From assembly GCF_049723905.1 (NCBI RefSeq), contig NZ_JBJKFD010000001.1, forward strand, positions 4,030,001 to 4,094,000: DNA of 64,000 nt. Direction: 5' to 3'. The translations under genes and the position numbers were made by a program. Shown in pieces: positions 32,992-40,527 of the stretch. Each line of letters begins with the position of its first letter. Within the stretch, counting starts at the first letter, position 1. The notes beneath the pieces are model-generated. The model worked only from the letters and a program-made list of their open reading frames with translations, was not told the DNA's origin and did no database searches. The stretch is from G963665185 sp049723905. Lineage in GTDB: Bacteria > Desulfobacterota > Desulfovibrionia > Desulfovibrionales > Desulfovibrionaceae.

Positions 32992-33969
32992 TTATTTTTT
33001 GTTCAGCAGTTCCAGCGCCGTTTCCGTAAAGTAGGTCAGGATGATGTCCGCCCCGGCCCGCTTGATGGCTATCAGCGATTCCCACATGACCTTTTCCTCG
33101 TCTATCCAGCCAAGCTGTCCGGCGGCTTTGATCATGGAGTACTCGCCGCTCACCTGATAGGCGGCAATGGGCGCGGCAAAGTTGTCGCGCAGGGTGCGGA
33201 TGACATCCAGGTAGGCACCGGCGGGTTTGACCATCAGCATGTCCGCGCCTTCCAGCATGTCGGCCTCGGCTTCGCGCAGGCCTTCCCTGGCATTGGCCGG
33301 GTCCATCTGGTGCGACTTGCGGTCTCCGAATTTGGGTGCGCCTTCCGCGGCTTCGCGGAACGGACCGTACAGGGCCGAGGCGTATTTGACCGCATAGGAC
33401 ATGATGGGAACGTTGGTGAACCCTTCCAGGTCCAGAGCCTCGCGGATGACGGCCACGCGTCCGTCCATCATGTCGGACGGGGCAATGATGTCGGCTCCGG
33501 CCCGTGCCTGGGACACCGCGGTTTTGGCCAGCAGTTCCAGGGTGGGGTCGTTGACTATCTCTTCGCCCTGCACCAGGCCGCAATGGCCGTGCGAGGTGTA
33601 TTCGCAAAGGCAGGTGTCGGCCACCACGCACAGGTCGGGATGCGCATCCTTGAGCGCCCGCATGGCCTGCTGCACAATGCCGTCGTCGGCATATGCCTGG
33701 GAGGCTTGCGGGTCCTTGTGGGCCGGTATGCCGAACAGCATGCAGGAGTTCATGCCGTTGTCCACGGCCTTGCCCACCCGTTCCAGCAGTTTGGGAATGG
33801 AAAGCTGGAACTGCCCCGGCATGGAGCTGATGGGCTTGGCGAACGACGTGTCGTCCGTTTCCGCCACAAAGTAGGGCATGATCAGATTGCGCGCTTCAAT
33901 GGAGGTTTCCGCCACCATGCTGCGTATGGCGGGTGTCATGCGCAGGCGGCGTCCTCTGAAAAAATCCAT
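32992..33969 (-). CDS. hemB: Porphobilinogen synthase (delta-aminolevulinate dehydratase)
   Basis: A 325-residue HemB: the N-terminal RGRRLRMTPAIRSMVAET, zinc-site Cys triplet in VVADTCLCEYTSHGHCG, active-site Lys in SYAVKYASALYGPFREA and the second Schiff-base Lys in LMVKPAGAYLDVI. It joins two 5-aminolevulinate molecules into porphobilinogen, feeding siroheme, heme and cobalamin. It is placed between ahbC and ahbD, an arrangement typical of the Ahb heme cluster. The 70-base gap to ahbD holds a GC-rich inverted repeat (CCCTCCCC with GGGGAGGG, 32948-32976). Confidence 0.96.
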   Translation of the reverse strand: MDFFRGRRLRMTPAIRSMVAETSIEARNLIMPYFVAETDDTSFAKPISSMPGQFQLSIPKLLERVGKAVDNGMNSCMLFGIPAHKDPQASQAYADDGIVQQAMRALKDAHPDLCVVADTCLCEYTSHGHCGLVQGEEIVNDPTLELLAKTAVSQARAGADIIAPSDMMDGRVAVIREALDLEGFTNVPIMSYAVKYASALYGPFREAAEGAPKFGDRKSHQMDPANAREGLREAEADMLEGADMLMVKPAGAYLDVIRTLRDNFAAPIAAYQVSGEYSMIKAAGQLGWIDEEKVMWESLIAIKRAGADIILTYFTETALELLNKK

Positions 33970-34038
33970 GGTGTGCTCCTCGAATTCGCGGCACGCCGCA
34001 AACGTATCCGCCGCAGCGGACGTTCGCGGGCGTCGGAT

Positions 34039-35274
34039 TTAATCGTCGCAGGCGCAGGCCTGCTGAGCCAGCGTGCCTTTGCTGATGACCGGTTCGCCTG
34101 CAATTTCCTCGTCTGTGAGGTAGCAGGCCGGGTCCTGTGCCCATATGTCGCCGTAGAATGCCTCGGCGCGCGACCGGAAGTTGCCGGCGCAGATGTCCAG
34201 AAAGCGACATTTGGTGCAACGGCCCTTCACGTAGGGCTTTTTGTTCTTGAGCTTGTGCAGCAGTTCGATGTTCGGGTCGTCCCAGATTTCCGAGAACGGA
34301 CGTTCCAGCACGTTGCCGAATGTGTGGTGGCGCCAGAACTGGTCGGCATGGACCTTTCCGTCCCAGGAAATACAGCCGATGCCGCGTCCGGTGCTGTTGC
34401 CCTCGTTCCAGGACAGCAGTTCCAGCACTTCCTCGGCGCGTTTGGGATCTTCCTTGAGCAGGCGCAGCCAAACAAGGGGGCCGTCCGCGTGGTTGTCCAC
34501 GGTCAGGACTTCCTTTTCATTGCCCTTGTCGAACTGGGCCTTGGTCAGGTCGATGATCTGATGCACCGTGGCGCGGGTTTCCTCGTGGGAGAGGTCTTCC
34601 TTTATCAGTTCGGAACCGCGTCCGGAATAGACCAGGTGGTAAAAACAGATGCGGGGAATTTCCAGATCTTCGAGCACCTGGAACAGGGTGGGGATTTCCT
34701 GTGCGTTGCGCTTGTTGATGGTGAAGCGCAGCCCCACCTTGAGGCCTTCGGCCTTACAGTTCTCTATGCCTTGGATGGCTTTTTTATATGCGCCGGATAC
34801 GCCGCGAAAGCGGTCGTGGATTTCTTCTCCGCCGTCCATGGAAATACCCACGTAGGAAAGGCCGACTTCCTTGAGTTCCTTGGCCTTTTCGCGGGTAATC
34901 AGGGTGCCGTTGGTGGAGATGACGGCCCGCATGCCTTTGTCCGTGGCGTGCTGGGCAAGTTCCACCAGGTCCTTGCGCACCAGGGGTTCGCCGCCGGAAA
35001 AGAGCATGACCGGCGCACCGTAGGCGGCCAGGTCGTCAATAAGGGCCTTGCCCTGTTCGGTGGAAATTTCATCCTTGCCGTCCGGGTCCACGGCCTGGGC
35101 ATAGCAGTGCACGCAGCGCAGGTTGCAGCGGCGGGTCGAGTTCCAGACCACCACCGGTTTCTTGTCTTTGGAAAATTGCAGCAGATGCGACGGCAGCTTG
35201 CCGGATTCGCGGCCATAACGCAGAGCATCCGAGGGTTCCACGGAACCACAATATAGTTTCGATATACCTATCAT
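34039..35274 (-). CDS. ahbC: AhbC, 12,18-didecarboxysiroheme deacetylase (radical SAM)
   Basis: A 411-residue radical SAM protein starting MIGISKLYCG, a distinctive AhbC N-terminus. The SAM-cluster motif is CNLRCVHC, followed by FSGGEPLVRKDL and GISMDGGEEIHDRFRG. The C-terminal SPASM-like Cys set is CTKCRFLDIC plus a later Cys (QDPACYL). It removes the two acetate side chains of 12,18-didecarboxysiroheme to give Fe-coproporphyrin III, the AhbD substrate. The ATG at 35274 has GGGAGG upstream at a long spacing; an in-frame start at 35367 was rejected as it extends past the conserved beginning. It is the first gene of the heme unit. Confidence 0.92.
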   Translation of the reverse strand: MIGISKLYCGSVEPSDALRYGRESGKLPSHLLQFSKDKKPVVVWNSTRRCNLRCVHCYAQAVDPDGKDEISTEQGKALIDDLAAYGAPVMLFSGGEPLVRKDLVELAQHATDKGMRAVISTNGTLITREKAKELKEVGLSYVGISMDGGEEIHDRFRGVSGAYKKAIQGIENCKAEGLKVGLRFTINKRNAQEIPTLFQVLEDLEIPRICFYHLVYSGRGSELIKEDLSHEETRATVHQIIDLTKAQFDKGNEKEVLTVDNHADGPLVWLRLLKEDPKRAEEVLELLSWNEGNSTGRGIGCISWDGKVHADQFWRHHTFGNVLERPFSEIWDDPNIELLHKLKNKKPYVKGRCTKCRFLDICAGNFRSRAEAFYGDIWAQDPACYLTDEEIAGEPVISKGTLAQQACACDD

Positions 35275-35695
35275 GTAAGAATGATTCCTCCCGAGAAGTT
35301 TGGAGTCCGAGGCATAGCACAAAGCGATTTGGTTGAACAGGGCCGGGCGTGCGGGCGGAAAAATCATCTTTCCTTATATTTCCTACTGGTTTGGTCGTTA
35401 ACTGGTGAGTCGGAAAAAAGTTCAGTATGGGGCGGCTGTTTTTTTATGGACCGCACAAGAGTTCAAGAGGGAAGGGCGGCGTGTTTCGAGTGTAGTTGGG
35501 GCTTTTCAGTGATTGCTTGGTACGGATTGGAAGAGTTGTGGCACGTGTTTGGTTCGTTCCGGTGCTGGTTCGGTAAGCAGATCGCACTCCGAGTCTCTTC
35601 TTTTTTTCCTCTGTCCGGGAACCTGCTTTGCCGCATTGCATGCACAGAACAATAGAAACAGAAGGGCAGGGCGAGGTGTAAAGGGGGAGCATTTT

Positions 35696-35744
35696 CCTGT
35701 TAACAGGTGGGGCCATCTGTTAACCCCGCTCTTTACATGTAAAG
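35696..35744. promoter_or_regulatory. Palindromes upstream of the aldehyde oxidoreductase promoter
   Basis: CCTGTTAACAGG (35696-35707) is a perfect palindrome; its CTGTTAAC core is repeated exactly 20 bases on (35717-35724); CTTTACATGTAAAG (35731-35744) is a second palindrome. They lie 90-140 bases before the -24/-12 promoter, the usual place for upstream activator sites of a sigma-54 activator. The remaining 35275-35695 shows no gene. Confidence 0.5.
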
Positions 35745-35834
35745 GCAGAATGAACACGGGCCATGAAGTTGTAAAGGGGCGAATACATGGTGAAAAGTAC
35801 GTACTTTCAGGTGGTTATACGCAATGGAACTTTA

Positions 35835-35849
35835 TGGCACGCCATTTGC
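35835..35849 (+). promoter_or_regulatory. Sigma-54 (-24/-12) promoter of the aldehyde oxidoreductase gene
   Basis: TGGCAC-GCCAT-TTGC matches the sigma-54 consensus at every core position, with GG and GC ten bases apart. Transcription should start near 35861, leaving a leader of about 18 bases containing a GGAG ribosome site before the ATG at 35879. Confidence 0.88.
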
Positions 35850-35878
35850 CTTTGAAGTTGCAAAAAACGGAGTACGCC

Positions 35879-38623
35879 ATGAGTTCATTGTTGCAGAAAG
35901 AATTGTACATCAATGGAGTTAGAACTTCAGTTGTATCTTCCCCAAAATCCACTCTGGCCGAGGTGCTTCGCGAACAGCTGCATCTTACGGGAACAAAGGT
36001 GGGATGCGGTGAAGGACAATGCGGAGCCTGCTCCGTCATCCTTAATGGAAAGGTCGTCCGCTCGTGCATAACCAAAATGAAGCGGGTTCCTGATAAATCG
36101 AACATCACAACCATTGAAGGCATTGGCAAGCCCGGCGACATGCACCCGCTGCAAAAGGCCTGGTCCACCCACGGTGCGGCCCAGTGCGGTTTTTGTTCGC
36201 CCGGTTTCATTGTTTCGGCCAAGGGCCTTTTGGATGTCAACGACAGCCCCACCCGTGAAGAAGTACGGGGCTGGTTTCAGGAGCACCGCAACGCCTGCCG
36301 GTGTACAGGGTACAAGCCGCTGGTCGATGCGGTCATGGCTGCCGCCGAAGTGATGCGGGGCGACGCTCCCGAGGACAGCCTGGAATTCAAAATGCCCGAA
36401 GACGGCCGGATTTGGGGCTCGAAATACCCCCGTCCCACGGCCGAAGCCAAGGTGACCGGCACGCTGGACTACGGCGCGGACCTGGGGCTGAAAATGCCCG
36501 AGGATACACTGCACCTGGCTCTGGTACAGGCCGAGGTCCACCACGCCAATATTTTGGGAGTGGATACGTCGAAGGCCGAAGCAATGCCCGGCGTGCATGC
36601 CGTGCTCACAGCCAAGGACGTGCAGGGCAAGAACCGCATTTTCGGTCTGGTGCAAAGCCCGTATCACAAGGGCGACGGCTGGGAACGGCCCATCATCAAC
36701 GACACCAAGGTTTTCCAATACGGCGACGTGGTGGCGGTGGTCTGTGCGGCAACCTATGAGGAAGCCTGCGAAGCGGCCAAGAAGGTCGAAGTACATCTTG
36801 AGCCTTTGCCCGCCTACCTGAGTGCTCCGGAAGCCATGGCCGAAGATGCCATTGAAATCCATCCGGGCACGCCCAATGTCTATTTCACCCAGCCGCTCAT
36901 TAAAGGGGAGAACACCGCTCCCATCTTTGACCGGGACGACGTGGTTGTGGCGGAAGGCAACTTTGTCACCAGCCGACAGCCGCATATGCCCATCGAACCG
37001 GACGTGGCCTTTGCCTATCACGACGAGGACGGGCTGCTGCATATCCACAGCAAGTCCATTGCCGTCCACCTGCATGGCTTCATGATTGCCGAAGGGCTGG
37101 GGCTGACTCCCGACAAGATAGCGATTGCCTCCAACCCCATGGGCGGCACCTTCGGGTACAAGTTGAGTCCCACTTCCGAAGCCCTGGTGGGCGCCGCGGT
37201 CATGGCCACCGGCCATCCCTGTCTGCTGCGCTACAACTACCGCCAGCAGATGATCTATACGGGCAAGCGTTCGCCGTTCCACATCAGCGCGCGCATGGCT
37301 GCGGACAAGAAAACAGGCCGCATCCTGGCCCTGGAACACGACTACTCCGTGGACCACGGCCCCTATTGCGAAATGGGCAGCGTGCTGACAGGCCGCGGAA
37401 TCCAGTTCATTGGTGCCGGGTACGACATCCCGAGCATCCGGGGCATGGGCCGCACCGTCTGCACCAACCATGCCTGGGGCGCGGCGTTCCGCGGCTTCGG
37501 TGGGGTGCAGTCCGTATTTGCCGGGGAAACCCTGGTGGACGAATTGGCCTACTCGCTGGGAGTGGACCCGTTGGAATTCAGGTACATCAACTGCTACCGC
37601 GAAGGCTCCACAACGCCCACCGGAGCAACGCCCGACGTTATTGCCCTGCCGCAGCTTCTGGACGCGCTCCGGCCCCGCTACAAGGAAGCCTGCAAGCGTA
37701 CTGCCGAGGCCTCGACCGATGAAATCAAAAAGGGCGTGGGCATTGCCGTGGGCGTGTATGGCGCAGGTGCCGACGGCGTGGATACGGCTGAAGTTTTCAT
37801 CCAGTACGATCCGGACAACGGCGTAACCCTTGGCTGCTCCTGGGAAGACCATGGGCAGGGGGCCGACATCGGCGCAGTGGGCACCACCCACGAAGCCTTG
37901 CTCCCCATGAAGATTCCGGCAGACAAGATCCGTTTCAGCTGGCCGGATTCCGCCAAACAGCCGCCCGCAGGTCCCGCTGGTGCGTCGCGTTCCCAGGTGG
38001 TTGTGGGCAATGCACTCAAGGCAGCCTGCAAGGCCATGCTGGATACCCTGAAAAAGCCCGACGGAACCTATATGACCTATGATGAGGCCATGGCTGCTGA
38101 AAAACCCACCCGGTTCGACGGCACCTACTCCTCCCCCGGCAGCGTCTGTGATCCGGAAACCGGGCTGGGAGAGCCTTTCGTCAACTGCATGTACACTATC
38201 TACATGGCCGAGGTTTCGGTGGAAATCGCCACTGGCAAGGTCAAGGTGGACAAGATGTCCTGCGTTGCCGACCTGGGTTCCATCAACAACCGCCTGGCAG
38301 TGGACGGCCAGATATACGGCTGCATCGCGCAGGGCATAGGCCTGGCCCTGAGCGAGGATTTCGAAGACGTGAAAAAACACTCCACCATGATCGGCGGGGG
38401 CTTTCCCTACATTGAAAGCATACCGGACGACATAGAGATTGAATACTTTGAAAACAACCTGCGTGACCATGGCCCCTTTGGGGCATCGGGAGCCGGTGAA
38501 GGCCCCATGGTCAATCCCCACATGTCTGTCCTCAATGCCATCCGCAATGCCTGCGGGGCCCGGATATACAGATTACCGGCAATTCCCGAGAGAGTGCTGG
38601 AGGCTTTGGGAGAAGTGCAATAA
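35879..38623 (+). CDS. mop: Aldehyde oxidoreductase, molybdenum/[2Fe-2S] (Mop-type)
   Basis: A 914-residue xanthine-oxidase-family enzyme very like the Desulfovibrio gigas aldehyde oxidoreductase in length and motif order, from my memory of that protein. The N-terminal plant-type [2Fe-2S] site uses C43, C48, C51 and C63; the second cluster uses C103, C106, C140 and C142. The molybdopterin domains follow (QPHMPIEPDVAFAY, NPMGGTFGYKLSPTSEA, GAAFRGFGGVQS), with the catalytic Glu at about residue 874 in GASGAGE. It oxidises aldehydes to acids and passes electrons to flavodoxin-type carriers. There is no FAD domain, as in Mop. The ATG at 35879 is set by the sigma-54 promoter just upstream; longer in-frame starts lie before that promoter. 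Confidence 0.95.
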   Translation: MSSLLQKELYINGVRTSVVSSPKSTLAEVLREQLHLTGTKVGCGEGQCGACSVILNGKVVRSCITKMKRVPDKSNITTIEGIGKPGDMHPLQKAWSTHGAAQCGFCSPGFIVSAKGLLDVNDSPTREEVRGWFQEHRNACRCTGYKPLVDAVMAAAEVMRGDAPEDSLEFKMPEDGRIWGSKYPRPTAEAKVTGTLDYGADLGLKMPEDTLHLALVQAEVHHANILGVDTSKAEAMPGVHAVLTAKDVQGKNRIFGLVQSPYHKGDGWERPIINDTKVFQYGDVVAVVCAATYEEACEAAKKVEVHLEPLPAYLSAPEAMAEDAIEIHPGTPNVYFTQPLIKGENTAPIFDRDDVVVAEGNFVTSRQPHMPIEPDVAFAYHDEDGLLHIHSKSIAVHLHGFMIAEGLGLTPDKIAIASNPMGGTFGYKLSPTSEALVGAAVMATGHPCLLRYNYRQQMIYTGKRSPFHISARMAADKKTGRILALEHDYSVDHGPYCEMGSVLTGRGIQFIGAGYDIPSIRGMGRTVCTNHAWGAAFRGFGGVQSVFAGETLVDELAYSLGVDPLEFRYINCYREGSTTPTGATPDVIALPQLLDALRPRYKEACKRTAEASTDEIKKGVGIAVGVYGAGADGVDTAEVFIQYDPDNGVTLGCSWEDHGQGADIGAVGTTHEALLPMKIPADKIRFSWPDSAKQPPAGPAGASRSQVVVGNALKAACKAMLDTLKKPDGTYMTYDEAMAAEKPTRFDGTYSSPGSVCDPETGLGEPFVNCMYTIYMAEVSVEIATGKVKVDKMSCVADLGSINNRLAVDGQIYGCIAQGIGLALSEDFEDVKKHSTMIGGGFPYIESIPDDIEIEYFENNLRDHGPFGASGAGEGPMVNPHMSVLNAIRNACGARIYRLPAIPERVLEALGEVQ

Positions 38624-38630
38624 TGCGCGG

Positions 38631-38654
38631 GGGCTCCGTCTGCGGGCGGAGCCC
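38631..38654 (+). terminator. Terminator-like hairpin after the aldehyde oxidoreductase gene
   Basis: GGGCTCCG pairs with CGGAGCCC around an 8-base loop, seven bases past the stop. No T-run follows, so some readthrough into the dehydrogenase gene is possible. Confidence 0.6.
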
Positions 38655-38678
38655 TGCCGCAGAACACATGGTTTTGGT

Positions 38679-38693
38679 TGGCGCCCTTCAAGC
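38679..38693 (+). promoter_or_regulatory. Candidate sigma-54 promoter of the alcohol dehydrogenase gene
   Basis: TGGCG-CCCTTCAA-GC keeps the invariant GG and GC at ten-base spacing, with weaker matches around them. A start near 38705 would leave about 20 bases before the ATG at 38726, the same geometry as at the oxidoreductase gene. Confidence 0.65.
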
Positions 38694-38725
38694 TTACGTA
38701 ATCTTTTAAAGAAACGAGGCGAGCT

Positions 38726-39889
38726 ATGATTACTGCGTTCCAAATGGCAAACATGATCTTTACCGGAGCAGGCGCACTGGAAAAGCTTCCCGAAACAATC
38801 AAGACGCAGGGATTGAAAAAGCCCCTTATTGTGACCGACATCGGGATTGTCAAAGCGGGGCTGTGCAAAAAGGTCGAACAGATCCTTGAAGATTCGGGCA
38901 TTCCGTATGCGCTCTACACCGAAACTGTTGCCAACCCCAACGAGAAGAATGCGACGGATTCCTTTGCTCTGTATACAAAGGAAGGGTGCGACTGTCTTAT
39001 AGGGCTTGGCGGCGGAAGTTCCATGGATGCAGCCAAGGCATGCGGAGTTTTAGCTACCAGCGGCGGCACCATAGACCAATACCGTGGCATGGGCATGCTC
39101 AAGGCTCCGCTGCCGTTCTACATCGCCATTCCCACCACGGCGGGTACCGGCTCCGAATCCACCTGTGCCTGCGTCATCACCAACACCCAGGAAGATCACC
39201 ATTGGAAGATGGTTCTTCTGGACGGTCGTCTGCTGCCCGACGTGGCGATCATCGATCCGCTCCTCATGACCGGACTGCCCGCAGCCATCACTGCCTCCAC
39301 AGGCATGGATGCCATGACCCACGCCATAGAGGCCTACATCTCCATAGGCGCCATGGAATACAGCAACGCCATGGCCCTTGGCGCCATCAAGCTCATCTTC
39401 AAGTATCTGCGCAGGGCCGTGGGCAACGGCAATGATGTCGAGGCTCGGGAAAAAATGGCTTATGCCCAGACCATGGCCGGAATTGCCTTCAGTAATGCAG
39501 GATTGGGTCTCGTCCATTCCATGGCCCACCCCTTGAGCGCGTTCTATAATTTCCCGCATGGTTTCGCCAATGCGGTCTGCCTGCCCACGGTGCTCAATTA
39601 CAACAAGATCGTCTGCCGCGCGAAGATGACGGATATTGCCAGAGCCAGCGGGCTGACCGACCTTGGGACCTTCCCGGAAGATGCCGTGTGCCAGGCGGTC
39701 CAGCGCCTTAACGACGATGTGGGCATTCCCAGAACCATCACGGAAGTGGCGGCCATGGTGGGAGCAACCGTCGATGCCAAGGATATCGAAGCCCTGTCGC
39801 AAGATGCCCTGAACGAAGTTTCCACCCCTACAACTCCAAGAATACCAACCCTGAAGGAAGTCATCGGGCTGTATAACAGCTGCTGGTAA
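38726..39889 (+). CDS. Iron-containing alcohol dehydrogenase
   Basis: A 387-residue group III dehydrogenase with the NAD-binding GGGSSMDAAKACGV, the family signature PTTAGTGSEST, and the iron-site residues in ASTGMDAMTHAIEAYIS and LGLVHSMAHPLSAFYNFPHG (His triad plus Asp). It interconverts an alcohol and an aldehyde with NAD(H). Placed directly after the aldehyde oxidoreductase and under a similar promoter, it probably supplies aldehyde from ethanol or another short alcohol. The ATG at 38726 has a GAGGCGAG site eight bases upstream. A perfect hairpin follows the stop. Confidence 0.94.
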   Translation: MITAFQMANMIFTGAGALEKLPETIKTQGLKKPLIVTDIGIVKAGLCKKVEQILEDSGIPYALYTETVANPNEKNATDSFALYTKEGCDCLIGLGGGSSMDAAKACGVLATSGGTIDQYRGMGMLKAPLPFYIAIPTTAGTGSESTCACVITNTQEDHHWKMVLLDGRLLPDVAIIDPLLMTGLPAAITASTGMDAMTHAIEAYISIGAMEYSNAMALGAIKLIFKYLRRAVGNGNDVEAREKMAYAQTMAGIAFSNAGLGLVHSMAHPLSAFYNFPHGFANAVCLPTVLNYNKIVCRAKMTDIARASGLTDLGTFPEDAVCQAVQRLNDDVGIPRTITEVAAMVGATVDAKDIEALSQDALNEVSTPTTPRIPTLKEVIGLYNSCW

Positions 39890-39912
39890 CCGTCGGAACT
39901 CCATCCCACTCT

Positions 39913-39942
39913 CGGGGACGGATCATTCGTGGTCCGTCCCCG
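39913..39942. terminator. Hairpin terminator after the alcohol dehydrogenase gene
   Basis: CGGGGACGGA pairs perfectly with TCCGTCCCCG (10 bp) around a 10-base loop, 24 bases past the stop. There is no T-run, so it may be a 3'-end stabiliser rather than a classic terminator. Confidence 0.65.
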
Positions 39943-40120
39943 TACGCTGTGTACGGCGGGAGCTGCCCGGCATTGTTTTGCCGAAGGATATCTTGATCAT
40001 GGAATTCGTCGTCTTTACGGGGGCGGCCATCATCTCATCCGGATTCGTCATGTTGCCGAGAGCGTTGTAGTGGGGCTTTGTTTTCAAAAAGACCATCCCC
40101 TTTTCCGGATTCCTGTACAT
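39923..40120 (-). CDS. Small hypothetical protein (uncertain)
   Basis: A 65-residue frame on the minus strand between the alcohol dehydrogenase and the sigma-54 activator. It is preceded by AAAGGTG seven bases before the ATG. The first 45 codons use the GC-ending codons normal for this genome. The sequence (MYRNPEKGMVFLKTKPHYN, then basic C-terminus) matches nothing I recognise and has no membrane or signal segment. Its end overlaps the hairpin at 39913-39942, which weakens the case. It may be chance. Confidence 0.35.
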   Translation of the reverse strand: MYRNPEKGMVFLKTKPHYNALGNMTNPDEMMAAPVKTTNSMIKISFGKTMPGSSRRTQRTGTDHE

Positions 40121-40221
40121 ACCATCACCTTTCTGCTTCCTCCCGAAGTGAGGGTGCTGTTCGCCGCAGCCTCAAGAGTGCCCCTGCTGCCGTCTGGGAA
40201 TTTTGGAAAAGACCCTTTCAT

Positions 40222-40280
40222 GCCGCGGCCCTGAAGTTCATTTTTATGCCGCGGCCCCGAATGAACTTCGGGGCCGCGGC
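40222..40280 (+). terminator. Two mutually exclusive hairpins (terminator or attenuator-like)
   Basis: The strand holds three arms. Arm 2 (40248-40261) and arm 3 (40267-40280) form a perfect 14-bp stem GCCGCGGCCCCGAA/TTCGGGGCCGCGGC followed by TTATGTTTATTTT, a good plus-strand terminator. Arm 1 (40222-40242) can instead pair with 40260-40280 over 21 bases, allowing one G-U pair. The two folds exclude each other. No gene lies between the alcohol dehydrogenase end and here on this strand, so the transcript it ends is either a long 3' tail or a small RNA. Confidence 0.65.
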
Positions 40281-40527
40281 TTATGTTTATTTTAGCGTAT
40301 ATGCTAATAATATCAGCTAGATCCCCATGTGAATTTTAGGACTTACCTTGCCGACGCTCTCCTCTCGTCGTACACTCAACAGAATATCAAAGGCGATTTT
40401 ATGCCATCTTCGAGCGATGCGATCGTTCAATTGGGTGGGCTGCTTCAAAAAGGTGCACGAACAACTCCATTGCGCCCTGTCGGCAGCCAATTCTGCAGCT
40501 ACTCTGACAATCCGGTAGGAGTGAAGT

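Noticed and set aside
39929..40234. 101-codon plus-strand frame between the dehydrogenase and the activator
   Set aside because: No ribosome site, and the end runs through the hairpin arms; codon use is not typical.
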